In this document: positions 26,401 through 40,730 of the stretch, in pieces
How the letters are laid out: each line of letters opens with the position of its first letter
How positions within the stretch are numbered: the stretch's first letter is position 1
From: Halictus rubicundus
Taxonomy: Eukaryota; Arthropoda; Insecta; Hymenoptera; Halictidae
DNA: 64,000 bases
Direction of reading: 5' to 3'
NCBI RefSeq assembly: GCF_050948215.1
Contig: NW_027488877.1
Location: 186,001 to 250,000, forward strand
Position numbers and translations under genes: made by a program
Notes under the pieces: model-generated
The model's database searches: none
What the model saw: only the letters and a program-made list of their open reading frames with translations
What the model was told of the DNA's origin: nothing

Positions 26401-28710
26401 CCAATCCTATCCTCTATCCTATCCTATCCTCTATCCTATCCCATCCTCTATCGTATCCTATCCTCTATCCTATCCTATTCCTCTATCCTGTGCTACCCTC
26501 TATCCTATCCTATACTCTATCCTATCCTATCCTCTATCCTATCCTATCCTCTATCCTATCCTATCCGCTATCCTATCCTATCATTTATCCTATCCGATCC
26601 TCTATCCCATCCTAACCTCCATCCTATCCTATCCTCTATCCTATCCTATCCTCTATCCCATCCTATCCGCTATCGTATCCCATCCTCTATCCTATGCTAT
26701 CCTCTATCACATCCTATCCACTGTTCTTTCCTATCCTCTATCCAATACTATCCACTGTTCTTTCCTATCCTCTATCCAATACTATCCTCCATCCTATCCT
26801 ATCCTCTATCGTATCCTATCCTCTATTCCATCCTATCCTCGATCCTATCCTATCCTCTATCCTATCCTATCCTCTATCGTATCCTATCCCCTATCCTGTC
26901 CTATCCTCAATCCTATCCTATCCTCTATACTTTCCTATCCTCTATCCTATCATATCCTCTATCCTATCCTATCCTCTATCCCATCCTATGCTCTATCCTA
27001 TCCTATCCTCGATACTATCCTATCCTCTATCCAATCCTGTCCTCTATCCTATCCTATCCTCTATCCTATCCTATCCTCGATCCTATCCTATCCTCAGTCT
27101 TATCCTATCCTCTATCCCATCCTATCCTCCATCTTATCCTACCCTCTATCCTATCCTATCCTCTATCCTATCCTATCCTCTATCTCATCCTATCCTCTAT
27201 TCCATCCTATCCTCTATTCCATCCTATCCTCTATCCTATCCTATTCCTCTGTCCTATGCTACCCTCTATCCTATCCTATCCTCTATCCTATCCTATACTC
27301 TATCCTATCCTGTCCTCTATCCTATCCTATCTTCTATCTTATCATATCCTCTATCCCATCCTATCCTCCATCCTATCGTATCCTCTATCCTATACTATCC
27401 TCTATCCTATCCTATCCTCTATCGTATCCTATCCTCTATCCTATCCTATCCGCTGTCCAATCCTATCCTCTATCCTATTCTAGCCTCTATCCTATCCTAT
27501 CGTCTAACCTTTCCTATCCTCTATACTCTCCTCTATCGTATCCTATCCTCTATCGTAACCTACCATCTATCCTATCCTATCCTCTATCCCATCCCATCCG
27601 CTATCGTATCCCATCCTCTATCCTATGCTATCCTCTATCCTAACCTATCCTCTACCGTATCCTACCATCTATCCTACCATCTGTCCTAGCTTCTATCACA
27701 TCCTATCCACTGTCCTTTCCTACCCTCTATCTTATCCTATCCTCTATCCAATACTAGCCTCCATCCTATCCTATCCTCTATCGTATCCTATCCTCTATCC
27801 AATCCTATCCTCTATTGTATCCTATCCTTTATCCTATCCTATCCTCTATCCTATTCTATCCTCTATCGTATCCTGTCCTCTATCCTATCCTACCATCTAT
27901 CCTATCCTAACCTCTATCCCATCCTATGCTCTATCCTATCCTATCCTCGATCCTATCCTATCCTCTATCCAATCCTATCCTCTATCCTATCGTATCCTCT
28001 ATCCTATCCTATCCTCTATCGAATCCTATCCTCTATCCTACCATCTGTCCTAGCTTCTATCACATCCTATCCACTGTCCTTTCCTACCCTCTATCTAATC
28101 CTATCCTCTATCCAATACTAGCCTCCATCCTATCCTATCCTCTATCGTATCCTATCCTCTATCCAATCCTATCCTCTATTGTATCCTATCCTTTATCCTA
28201 TTCTATCCTCTATCGTATCCTGTCCTCTATCCTATCCTACCATCTATCCTATCCTAACCTCTATCCCATCCTATGCTCTATCCTATCCTATCCTCGATCC
28301 TATCCTATCCTCTATCCAATCCTATCCTCTATCCTATCCTATCCTCTATCCTATCCCATCCTCTATCATATCCTATCCTCTATCCTATCCTATTCCTCTA
28401 TCCTGTGCTACCCTCTATCCTATCCTATACTCTATCCTATCCTATCCTCTATCCTATCCTATCCTCTATCCTATCCTATCCGCTATCCTATCCTATCCTC
28501 TATCCTATCCTATCATTTATCCTATCCGATCCTCTATCCCATCCTAACCTCCATCCTATCCTATCCTCTTTCCTATCCTATCCTCTATCCCATCCTATCC
28601 GCTATCGTATCCCATCCTCTATCCTATGCTATCCTCTATCACATCCTATCCACTGTTCTTTCCTATCCTCTATCCAATACTATCCTCCATCCTATCCTAT
28701 CCTCTATCGT
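23425..28710. repeat. Triplicated unit of about 1.92 kb
   Basis: The landmark TCTGTCCTATGCTACCCTC has its TATGC at 23425, 25340 and 27255 (1,915 bp apart). TATGCTATCCTCTATCAC recurs at 24761, 26693 and 28625 (1,932 apart). A third landmark, the ATG at 23761, 25710 and 27625, is 1,949 and 1,915 apart. The differences are multiples of 17, so copies differ by whole monomers. Copy 2 has a private 34-bp duplication around CCACTGTTCTTTCC (about 26720-26765). Copy 3 departs from the others after about 28710. Confidence 0.8.
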
Positions 28711-31160
28711 ATCCTATCCTCTATCCAATCCTATCCTCTATCATATCCTATCGTTTATCCTATCCTATCCTCTATCCTATTCTATCCTCTATCGTATCCT
28801 GTCCTCTATCCTACCCTACCATCTATCCTATCCTATCCTCTATCCCATCCTATGCTCTATCCTATCCTATCCTCGATACTATCCTATCCTCTATCCAATC
28901 CTGTCCTCTATCCTATCCTATCCTCTATCCTATCCTATCCTCTATCTAATCCTATCCTCTGTCCTATCCTATCCTCTATCCTATCCCATCCTCAGTCTTA
29001 TCCTATCCTCTATCCCATCCTATCCTCCATCTTATCCTACCCTCTATCCTATCCTATCCTGTATCTCATCCTATCCTCTATACCATCCTATCCTCGATCC
29101 TATCCTATCCTCTATCCTATCCTATCCTCTATCGTATCCTATCCCCCATCCTATCCTATCCTCAATCCTATTATATCATCCATCCTATCCTATCCTCTAT
29201 CCTATCCTATCCTCTATCCTTTCCTATCCTCTATCTTATCCTATCCTCTATCCCATCCTGTCCTCCATCTTATCCTATCCTCTATCCCATCCTATCCTCC
29301 ATCCTCACCTACCCTCTATCCAATCCTATCCTCTATCCTATTCTACCCTCTATCGAAACCTATCCTCTATGATATCCTATCCTCTATCCAATCCTATCCT
29401 CTATCCAATCCTATCCTCTATCGTATCCTATCCTTTATCCTATCCTATCCTCTATCCTATTCTATCATCTATCGTATCCTATCCTCTATTCTATCCTATC
29501 CTCTATCCTACCCAATCCCCAATCGTATCCTCTATCCTATCCTATCCTCTATCCTATCCTATCCTCTATCCTATCCTATCCTCTATCCTATCCTTTCTTC
29601 TATCCTATCCTATCCGCTATCGTATCCCATCCTTTATCCTATCCTGTCCTCTATCATATCCTATCCTCTATCCTATCCTATCCTCTATCCTATCCTATCC
29701 TCTATCTCATCCTATCCTCTATTCCATCCTATCCTCGATCCTATCCTATCCTCTATCCTATCCTATCCTCTATCGTATCCTATCCCCTATCCTGTCCTAT
29801 CCTCAAACCTATCCTATCCTCTATACTTTCCTATCCTCTATCCTATCATATCCTCTATCCTATTCTATCCTCTATCGTATCCTGTCCTCTATCCTACCCT
29901 ACCATCGATCCTATCCTATCCTCAGTCTTATCCTATCCTCTATCCCATCCTATCCTCCATCTTATCCTACCCTCTATCCTATCCTATCCTCTATCCTATC
30001 CTATCATCTATCTCATCCTATCCTCTATTCCATCCTATCCTCTATTCCATCCTATCCTCCATCCTATCCTATCCTCTATCCTATTCTACCCTCTATCCAA
30101 TCCTATCCTCTATCCTATCCTATCCTCTATCCTATCCTATCCTCTATCCTATCCTATCCGCTATCCTATCCTATCCTCTATCCTATCCTATCATTTATCC
30201 TATCCGATCCTCTATCCTATCCTATCCTCTATCCTATCCTATCCTCTATCCTATCCTATCTTCTATCTTATCATATCCTCTATCCCATCCTATCCTCCAT
30301 CCTATCCTATCCTCTATCCTATCCTATCCTCTATCCCATCCTATCCGCTATCGTATCCCATCCTCTATCCTATGCTATCCTCTATCACATCCTATCCACT
30401 GTCCTTTCCTATCCTCTATCCAGTCCTATCCTCTATCCTATCCTATCCTCGATCCTATCCTATCCTCTATCCAATCCTATACTCTATCCGATCCTATCCT
30501 TTATCCTATCCTATCCTCTATCTAATCCTATCCTCTATCCGATCCTATCCTCTATCCTCTCCTATGCTCAGTCTTATCCTATCCTCTATCCCATCCTGTC
30601 CTCCATCTTATCCTATCCTCGATCCTATCCTATCCTCTATCCAATCCTATCCTCTATCGTATCCTATCCTCTATCCTATCCTATTCCTCTGTCCTATGCT
30701 ACCCTCTATCCTATCCTATCCTCTATCCTATCCTATACTCTATCCTATCCTGTCCTCTATCCTATCCTATCTTCTATCTTATCATATCCTCTATCCCATC
30801 CTATCCTCCATCCTATCGTATCCTCTATCCTATACTATCCTCTATCCTATCCTATCCTCTATCGTATCCTATCCTCTATCTTATCATATCCTCTATCCCA
30901 TCCTATCCTCCATCCTATCCTATCCTCTATCCTATACTATCCTCTATCCTAACCTATCCTCTACCGTATCCTACCATCTATCCTACCATCTGTCCTATCT
31001 TCTATCACATCCTATCCACTGTCCTTTCCTACCCTCTATCTTATCCTATCCTCTATCCAATACTATCCTCCATCCTATCCTATCCTCTATCGTATCCTAT
31101 CCTCTATCCAATCCTATCCTCTATTGTATCCTATCCTTTATCCTATCCTATCCTCTATCC

Positions 31161-31772
31161 TATTCTAGCCTCTATCGTATCCTGTCCTCTATCCTATCCT
31201 ACCATCTATCCTATCCTAACCTTTATCCCATCCTATGCTCTATCCTATCCTATCCTCGATCCTATCCTATCCTCTATCCAATCCTATCCTCTATCGTATC
31301 CTATCCTCTATCGTATCCTATCCTCTATCCAATCCTATCCTCTATCGTATCCTATCGTTTATCCTATCCCATCATCTATCCTATTCTATCCTCTATCGTA
31401 TCCTGTCCTCTATCCTATCCTACCATCTATCCTATCCTATCCTCTATCCCATCCTAAGCTCTATCCTATTCTAGCCTCTATCGTATCCTGTCCTCTATCC
31501 TATCCTACCATCTATCCTATCCTAACCTTTATCCCATCCTATGCTCTATCCTATCCTATCCTCGATCCTATCCTATCCTCTATCCAATCCTATCCTCTAT
31601 CGTATCCTATCCTCTATCGTATCCTATCCTCTATCCAATCCTATCCTCTATCGTATCCTATCGTTTATCCTATCCCATCATCTATCCTATTCTATCCTCT
31701 ATCGTATCCTGTCCTCTATCCTATCCTACCATCTATCCTATCCTATCCTCTATCCCATCCTAAGCTCTATCC
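31161..31772. repeat. 306-bp tandem duplication (18 x 17)
   Basis: CTATTCTAGCCTCTATCG recurs at exactly 306 bp (TATTCTAGCC at 31161 and 31467). The rare variants TTATCCCATCC, CCCATCATCTATCC and CCATCCTAAGCTC repeat in the same order. The offset is exactly 18 monomers. Confidence 0.88.
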
Positions 31773-34290
31773 TATCCTATCCTCTATCCAATCCTATCCT
31801 CTATCCAATCCTATCCTCTATCCGATCCCATCCTCTATCCTATCCTATCATTTATCATATCGGATCCTCTATCCTATCCTATCCTCTATCCTATCCTATC
31901 CTCTATCGTATCCTATCTTCTATCTTATCATATCCTCTATCCCATCCTATCCTCCATCCTATCCTATCCTCTATCCTCACCTATCCTCTATCCAATCCTA
32001 TCCTCTATTCTATTCTACCCTCTATCGAAACCTATCTTCTATGATATCCTATCCTCTATCCAATCCTATCCTCTATCGTATCCTGTCCTCTATCCTACCC
32101 TACCATCTATCCTATCCTATCCTCTATCCCATCCTATGCTCTATCCTATCCTATCCTCGATACTATCCTATCCTCTATCCAATCCTGTCCTCTATCCTAT
32201 CCTATCCTCTATCCTATCCTATCCTCTATCTAATCCTTTCCTCTATCCTATCCTATCCTCTATCCTATCCTATCCTCAGTCTTATCCTATCCTCTATCCC
32301 ATCCTATCCTCCATCTTATCATACCCTCTATCCTAACCTATCCTGTATCTCATCCTATCCTCTATACCATCCTATCCTCAATCCTATCCTATCCTCCATC
32401 CTATCCTATCCTCTATCCCATCCTATCCTCCATCCTCACCTATCCTCTATCCAATCCTATCCTCTATTCTATTCTACCCTCTATCGAAACCTATCTTCTA
32501 TGATAGCCTATCCTCTATCTAATCCTATCCTCCATCCTATTCTATTCTCTATCGTATCCTGTCCTCTATCGTATCCTACCATCTATCCTATCCTATCCTC
32601 TATCCCATCCTATGCTCTATCCTATCCTATCCTCGATCCTATCCTATCCTCTATCCAATCCTATCCTCTATCCTATCCTATCCTCTATCCTATCCTATCC
32701 TCTATCTAATCCTATCCTCTATCCTATCCTATTCCTCTGTCCTATGCTACCCTCTATCCTATCCTATCCTCTATCCTATCCTATACTCTATCCTATCCTA
32801 TCCTCTATCCTATCCTATCTTCTATCTTATCATATCCTCTATCCCATCCTATCCTCCATCCTATCCTATCCTCTATCCTATCCTATCTTCTATCTTATCA
32901 TATCCTCTATCCCATCCTATCCTCCATCCTATCCTATCCTCTATCCTATCCTATCCTCTATCACATCCTATCCACTGTTCTTTCCTATCCTCTATCCAAT
33001 ACTATCCTCTATCGTATCCTATCCTCTATCGTATCCTATCCTCTATCCAATCCTATCCTCTATCGTATCCTATCGTTTATCCTATCCCATCATCTATCCT
33101 ATTCTATCCTCTATCGTATCCTGTCCTCTATCCTATCCTACCATCTATCCTATCCTATCCTCTATCCCATCCTAAGCTCTATCCTATCCTATCCTCTATC
33201 CAATCCTATCCTCTATCCAATCCTATCCTCTATCCGATCCCATCCTCTATCCTATCCTATCATTTATCATATCGGATCCTCTATCCTATCCTATCCTCTA
33301 TCCTATCCTATCCTCTATCGTATCCTATCTTCTATCTTATCATATCCTCTATCCCATCCTATCCTCCATCCTATCCTATCCTCTATCCTCACCTATCCTC
33401 TATCCAATCCTATCCTCTATTCTATTCTACCCTCTATCGAAACCTATCTTCTATGATATCCTATCCTCTATCCAATCCTATCCTCTATCGTATCCTGTCC
33501 TCTATCCTACCCTACCATCTATCCTATCCTATCCTCTATCCCATCCTATGCTCTATCCTATCCTATCCTCGATACTATCCTATCCTCTATCCAATCCTGT
33601 CCTCTATCCTATCCTATCCTCTATCCTATCCTATCCTCTATCTAATCCTTTCCTCTATCCTATCCTATCCTCTATCCTATCCTATCCTCAGTCTTATCCT
33701 ATCCTCTATCCCATCCTATCCTCCATCTTATCATACCCTCTATCCTAACCTATCCTGTATCTCATCCTATCCTCTATACCATCCTATCCTCAATCCTATC
33801 CTATCCTCCATCCTATCCTATCCTCTATCCCATCCTATCCTCCATCCTCACCTATCCTCTATCCAATCCTATCCTCTATTCAATTCTACCCTCTATCGAA
33901 ACCTATCTTCTATGATAGCCTATCCTCTATCTAATCCTATCCTCCATCCTATTCTATCCTCTATCGTATCCTGTCCTCTATCGTATCCTACCATCTATCC
34001 TATCCTATCCTCTATCCCATCCTATGCTCTATCCTATCCTATCCTCGATCCTATCCTATCCTCTATCCAATCCTATCCTCTATCCTATCCTATCCTCTAT
34101 CCTATCCTATCCTCTATCTAATCCTATCCTCTATCCTATCCTATTCCTCTGTCCTATGCTACCCTCTATCCTATCCTATCCTCTATCCTATCCTATACTC
34201 TATCCTATCCTATCCTCTATCCTATCCTATCTTCTATCTTATCATATCCTCTATCCCATCCTATCCTCCATCCTATCCTATCCTCTATCC
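31591..34290. repeat. 1,412-bp tandem duplication
   Basis: 31591-33002 is repeated from 33003 to about 34290. Paired landmarks are CCTAAGCTC (31761 and 33173), CTATGATATCC (ATG at 32041 and 33453), TATGCTC (ATG at 32136 and 33548) and TATGCTC (ATG at 32612 and 34024). The offset is 83 monomers plus 1 bp. The first copy has an extra internal TATCTTCTATCTTATCATATC segment near 32815-32910 that the second lacks. The limits are approximate. Confidence 0.82.
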
Positions 34291-36832
34291 TATCCTATCC
34301 TCTATCACATCCTATCCACTGTTCTTTCCTATCCTCTATCCAATACTATCCTCCATCCTATCCTATCCTCTATCGTATCCTATCCTCTATCCAATCCTAT
34401 CCTCTATCATATCCTATCGTTTATCCTATCCTATCCTCTATCCTATTCTATCCTCTATCGTATCCTGTCCTCTATCCTACCCTACCCTCTATCCAATCCT
34501 ATCCTCTATCCTATTCTACCCTCTATCGAAACCTATCCTCTATGATATCCTATCCTCTATCCAATCCTATCCTCTATCCAATCCTATCCTCTATCGTATC
34601 CTATCCTTTATCCTATCCTATCCTCTATCCTATTCTATCATCTATCGTATCCTATCCTCTATTCTATCCTATCCTCTATCCTACCCAATCCCCAATCGTA
34701 TCCTCTATCCTATCCTATCCTCTATCCTATCCTATCCTCTATCCTATCCTATCCTCTATCCTATCCTTTCTTCTATCCTATCCTATCCGCTATCGTATCC
34801 TATCCGCTGTCCAATCCTATCCTCTATCCTATTCTAGCCTGTATCCTATCCTATCGTCTAACCTTTCCTGTCCTCTATACTCTCCACTATCGTATCCTAT
34901 CCTCTATCGTAACCTACCATCTATCCTATCCTATCCTCTATCCCATCCTATCCGCTATCGTATCCCATCCTCTATTCCATCCTATCCTCTATTCCATCCT
35001 ATCCTCCATCCTATCCTATCCTCTATCCTATTCTACCCTCTATCCAATCCTATCCTCTATCCTATCCTATCCTCTATCCTATCCTATCCTCTATCCTATC
35101 CTATCCTCTATCCTATCCTATCCTCTATCCTATCCTATCTTCTATCTTATCATATCCTCTATCCCATCCTATCCTCCATCCTATCCTATCCTCTATCCAA
35201 TCCTATCCTCTATCCTATCCTATCCTCTATCCTATCCTATCCTCTATCCTATCCTATCCTCTATCCTATCCTATCCTCTATCCTATCCTATCCTCTATTC
35301 CATCCTATCCTCTATTCCATCCTATCCTCCATCCTATCCTATCCTCTATCCTATTCTACCCTCTATCCAATCCTATCCTCTATCCTATCCTATCCTCTAT
35401 CCTATCCTATCCTCTATCCTATCCTATCCTCTATCCTATCCTATCCTCTATCCTATCCTATCTTCTATCTTATCATATCCTCTATCCCATCCTATCCTCC
35501 ATCCTATCCTATCCTCTATCCTATACTATCCTCTATCCTAACCTATCCTCTACCGTATCCTACCATCTATCCTACCATCTGTCCTATCTTCTATCACATC
35601 CTATCCACTGTCCTTTCCTACCCTCTATCTTATCCTATCCTCTATCCAATACTATCCTCCATCCTATCCTATCCTCTATCGTATCCTATCCTCTATCCAA
35701 TCCTATCCTCTATTGTATCCTATCCTTTATCCTATCCTATCCTCTATCGTATCCTATCCTCTATCCAATCCTATCCTCTATCGTATCCTATCGTTTATCC
35801 TATCCCATCATCTATCCTATTCTATCCTCTATCGTATCCTGTCCTCTATCCTATCCTACCATCTATCCTATCCTATCCTCTATCCCATCCTATCCTCTAT
35901 CCTATCCTATCCTCTATCCTATCCCATCCTCTATCGTATCCTATCCTCTATCCTATCCTATTCCTCTATCCTGTGCTACCCTCTATCCTATCCTATACTC
36001 TATCCTATCCTATCCTCTATCTAATCCTATCCTCTATCCTCTCCTATCCTCAGTCTTATCCTATCCTCTATCCCATCCTATGCTCCATCTTATCCTATCC
36101 TCGATCCTATCCTATCCTATATCCAATCCTATCCTCTATCCTATCCTATCCTCTATCCTATCCCATCCTCTATCGTATCCTATCCTCTATCCTATCCTAT
36201 TCCTCTATCCTGTGCTACCCTCTATCCTATCCTATACTCTATCCTATCCTATCCTCTATCCTATCCTATCTTCTATCCTATCCTATCCTCTATCCTATCC
36301 TATCCTCTATCCTATCCTATCTTCTATCCTATCCTATCCTCTAACCTATCCTATACTCTATCCTATCCTATCCTCTATCCTACCCTAGCTTCTATCTTAT
36401 CATATCCTCTATCCCATCCTATCCTCTATCCTATGCTATTCCTTTATCCTATGCTATCCTCTATCCTATCCTATACTCTATCCTATCCTATCCTCTATCC
36501 AATCCTATCCTCCATCCTATCCTATCCTCTATCCTATCCCATCCTCTATCGTATCCTATCCTCTATCGTATCCTATACTCTATCCAATCCTATCCTCCAT
36601 CCTATCCTATCCTCTATCCTATCCCATCCTCTATCGTATCCTATCCTCTATCCTATCCTATACTCTATCCTATCCTATCCTCTATCCTATCCCATCCTCT
36701 ATCGTATCCTATCCTCTATCCTATCCTATACTCTATCCTATCCTATCCTCTATCCTATCCTATCCTCTATCCAATCCTATCCTCAATCCTATCCTTTCCT
36801 CAATCATATCCTATCCTCTATCCCATCCTATC

Positions 36833-37148
36833 CACTATAATATCGTATACTCTATCCTATCCTATCCTCTATCCTATAATAACATGTATCCTATCCTATT
36901 CTCTATTCTATCCTATCCTCTATCCTATCCAATTACCTATCCTATCCTCTATCCTATCCCATCCTCTATCCTATCCAATTACCTATCCTATCCTCTATCC
37001 TATCCCATCCTCTATCCTACCCTATCCTCTATAATATCGAGTACTCTATCATATTCTATCTTCTATCCTATAATATCATCTATCCTATTCTATCCCCTAT
37101 CCCATCCTCTATCCTATCCTATCCTTTATACTATCCTATCCTATAGTG
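36833..37148. repeat. CACTATA...TATAGTG cassette, copy 6 (long form, 316 bp)
   Basis: The same left end (CACTATAATATCGTATAC) and right end (TTATACTATCCTATCC, then TATAGTG at 37142-37148) enclose about 257 bp more than the 59-bp form. The interior includes CTATAATAACATG, CCAATTACC, CTATAATATCGAGTAC and CTATAATATCATC. A 46-bp tandem duplication is marked by AATTACC at 36931 and 36977. The 59-bp form equals this form after deletion between two internal copies of CTCTATCCTATCCTATCCT. Confidence 0.85.
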
Positions 37149-37604
37149 TATAATATGCTATCCTCTATCCTATAATATCATATATCCTATCCTATTCTCT
37201 ATCCTATCCTATCATCTATCGTATCTTATCCTCTATTCTATCCTACCCAATCCCCAATCGTATCCTCTATCCTATCCTATCCTCTATCCTATCCTATCCT
37301 CTATCCTATCCTATCTTCTATCGTATCCTATCCGCTATCGTATCCCATCCTCTATCCTATCCTGTCCTCTATCATATCCTATCCCCTATCCTATCCTATC
37401 CCCTATCCTATCCTATCCTCTATCCTATCCTATACTCTATCCTATCCTATCCTCTATCCTATCCCATCCTCTATCGTATCCTATCCTCTATCCTATCCTA
37501 TACTCTATCCTATCCTATCCTCTATCCTATCCTATCCTCTATCCAATCCTATCCTCAATCCTATCCTTTCCTCAATCATATCCTATCCTCTATCCCATCC
37601 TATC
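36833..37604. repeat. Superblock VI (772 bp)
   Basis: This short superblock holds the long cassette, the TATAATATGC sequence that follows every right end, a shortened version of the 1-600 segment (one 17-bp monomer is missing before CCCAATCCCCAATCG) and monomers leading to the next cassette. It pairs with superblock VIII. No gene is seen. Confidence 0.8.
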
Positions 37605-37850
37605 CACTATAATATCGTATACTCTATCCTATCCTATCCTCTATCCTATAATAACATGTATCCTATCCTATTCTCTATTCTATCCTATCCTCTATCCTAT
37701 CCAATTACCTATCCTATCCTCTATCCTATCCCATCCTCTATCCTACCCTATCCTCTATAATATCGAATACTCTATCATATTCTATCTTCTATCCTATAAT
37801 ATCATCTATCCTATTCTATCCCCTATCCCATCCTCTATCCTATCCTATCC
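37605..37850. repeat. CACTATA cassette, copy 7 (right end missing)
   Basis: The left end and long-form interior (CTATAATAACATG, one CCAATTACC, CTATAATATCGAATAC) are present to about 37850. The sequence then continues with canonical monomers where the other copies have TTATACTATCC...TATAGTG. Confidence 0.8.
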
Positions 37851-40255
37851 TCTATCCTATCCTATCCTCTATCCTATCCTATCTTCTATCCTATCCTATC
37901 CGCTACCGTATCCCATCCTCTATCCTATCCTGTCCTCTATCATATCCTATCCCCTATCCTATCCTATCCTCTATCCTATCCTATCCTCTATCTCATCCTA
38001 TCCTCTATTCCATCCTATCCTCGATCCTATCCTATCATCTATCCTATCCTATCCTCTATCGTATCCTATCCCCTATCCTGTCCTATCCTCAATCCTATCC
38101 TATCCTCTATACTTTCCTATCCTCTATCCTATCCCATCCTCTATCCTATCCTATCATTTATCCTATCCGATCCTCTATCCTATCCTATCCTCTATCCTAT
38201 CATATCCTCTATCCTATCCTATCTTCTATCTTATCATATCCTCTATCCCATCCTATCCTCCATCCTATCCTATCCTCTATCCTATACTATCCTCTATCCT
38301 ATCCTATCCTCTACCGTATCCTACCATCTATCCAGTCCTATCTTCTATCACATCCTATCCACTGTCCTTTCCTATCCTCTATCCAATACTATCCTCCATC
38401 TTATCCTATCCTCTATCGTATCCCATCCTCTATCCAATCCTGTCCTCTATCCTATCCTATTCCTCTATCCTATGCTATCCTCTATCCTATCCTATACTCT
38501 ATCCTATCCTATCCTCTATCCTATCCTATCTTTTATCTTATCATATCCTCTATCCCATCCTATCCTCCATCCTATCCTATCCTCTATCCTATACTATCCT
38601 CTACCCTAACCTATCCTCTACCGTATCCTACCATCTATCCTACCATCTGTCCTATCTTCTATCACATCCTATCCACTGTCCTTTCCTACCCTCTATCTTA
38701 TCCTATCCTCTATCCAACACTATCCTCCATCCTATCCTATCCTCTATCGTATCCTAACCTCTATCCCATCCTATGCTCTATCCTATCCTATCCTCGATAT
38801 TATCCTATCCTCTATCCTATCCTATCCTCTATCCAATCCTATCCTCTATCCTATCCTATCCTCTATCCTATCCCATCCTCTATCGTATCCTATCCTCTAT
38901 CCTATCCTATTCCTCTATCCTGTGCTACCCTCTATCCTATCCTATACTCTATCCTATCCTATCCTCTATCCTATCCTATCTTCTATCCTATCCTATCCTC
39001 TATCCTATCCTATACTCTATCCTATCCTATCCTCTTTCCTATCCTATCTTCTATCTTATCATATCCTCTATCTCATCCTATCCTCCATCCTATCCTATCC
39101 TCTATCCTATCCTATCCTCTATCCCATCCTATGCTCTATCCTATCCTATCCTCGATCCTATCCTATCCTCGATCCTATCCTATCCTCTATCCAATCCTAT
39201 CCTCTATCCTATCCTATCCTCTATCCTACCCTATCCTCTATCCTATCCTATCCTCTATCCAATCCTATCCTCTATCCTATCCCATCCTCTATCGTATAAT
39301 ATCCTCTATCCTATCCTATTCCTCTATCCTGTGCTACCCTCTATCCTATCCTATACTCTATCCTATCCTATCCTCTATCCTATCCTATCTTCTATCCTAT
39401 CCTATCCTCTAACCTATCCTATACTCTATCCTATCCTATCCTCTATCCTACCCTATCTTCTATCTTATCATATCCTCTATCCCATCCTATCCTCTATCCT
39501 ATCCTATTCCTCTATCCTATGCTATCCTCTATCCTATCCTATCCTCTATCCTATCCTATACTCTATCCAATCCTATCCTCCATCCTATCCTATCCTCTAT
39601 CCTATCCCATCCTCTATCGTATCCTATCCTCTATCCTATCCTATACTCTATCCTATCCTATCCTCTATCCTATCCCATCCGCTATCCTATCCTATCCTCT
39701 ATCCTATCCTATCATTTATCCTATCCGATCCTCTATCCTATCCTATCCTCTATCCTATACTATCCTCTATCCTATCCTATCCTCTACCGTATCCTAACAT
39801 CTATCCTGTCCTATCTTCTATCACATCCTATCCACTGTCGTTTCCTACCCTCTATCTTATCCTATCCTCTATCCAATACTATCCTCCATCCTATCCTATC
39901 CTCTATCGTATCCTATCCTCTATCCAATCCTATCCTCTATCGTATCCTATCCTTTATCCTATCCTATCCTCTATCCAATCCTATCCTCTATCCTATCCTA
40001 TCCTCTATCCTATCCCATCCTCTATCGTATCCTATCCTCTATCCTATCCTATTCCTCTATCCTGTGCTACCCTCTATCCTATCCTATACTTAATCCTATC
40101 CTATCCTCTATCCTATCCTATCTTCTATCCTATCCTATACTCTATCCTATCCTATCCTCTATCCTATCCTATCTTCTATCTTATCATATCCTCTATCTCA
40201 TCCTATCCTCCATCCTATCCTATCCTCTATCCTATCCTATCCTCTATCCCATCCT

Positions 40256-40730
40256 ATGCTCTATCCTATCCTATCCTCGATCCTATCCTATCCTGTATCC
40301 AATCCTATCCTCTATCCTATCCTATCCTCTATCCTATCCTATCCTCTATCCAATCCTATCCTCTATCCTATCCTATCCTCTATCCTATCCCATCCTCTAT
40401 CGTATCCTATCCTCTATCCTATCCTATTCCTCTATCCTGTGCTACCCTCTATCCTATCCTATACTCTATCCTATCCTATCCTCTATCCCATCCTATCCTC
40501 CATCATATCCTATCCTCTATCCTATCCTACCATCTATTCTATCCTATCCTCTATCCCATCCTATGCTCTATCGTATCCTACCATCTATCCTATCCTATCC
40601 TCTATCACATCCTATCCGCTATCGTATCCCATCCTCTATCCTATCCTATCCTCTATCATATCCTATCCTCTATCCTATCCTATCCTCTATCTCATCCTAT
40701 CCTCTATTCCATCCTATCCTCTATTCCATC
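40256..40730. repeat. Segment duplicated at 56451-56925
   Basis: The variant order matches at a constant offset of 16,195. One clear substitution is CCTGTATCCAATCC here against CCTCTATCCAATCC there. The match ends near 40730, where this copy has an extra GCTATCGTATCCC segment. Confidence 0.75.

Larger units (their letters stand above)
15023..36832. repeat. Superblock V (21,810 bp)
   Basis: This is the longest stretch without a cassette. It opens with a copy of bases 1-601. It then holds a mosaic of reshuffled segments also seen in superblocks I-IV (about 15.6-23.4 kb), the 1.9-kb triplication (about 23.4-28.7 kb), more mosaic, the 306-bp pair, the 1412-bp pair, and a 2.5-kb mosaic stretch up to the next cassette. 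The landmark TATGCTATCCTCTATCAC recurs near 17127, 19416, 21120, 22262, 24761, 26693, 28625 and 30371. There is no pure 12-bp sub-array and no gene. Confidence 0.75.
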
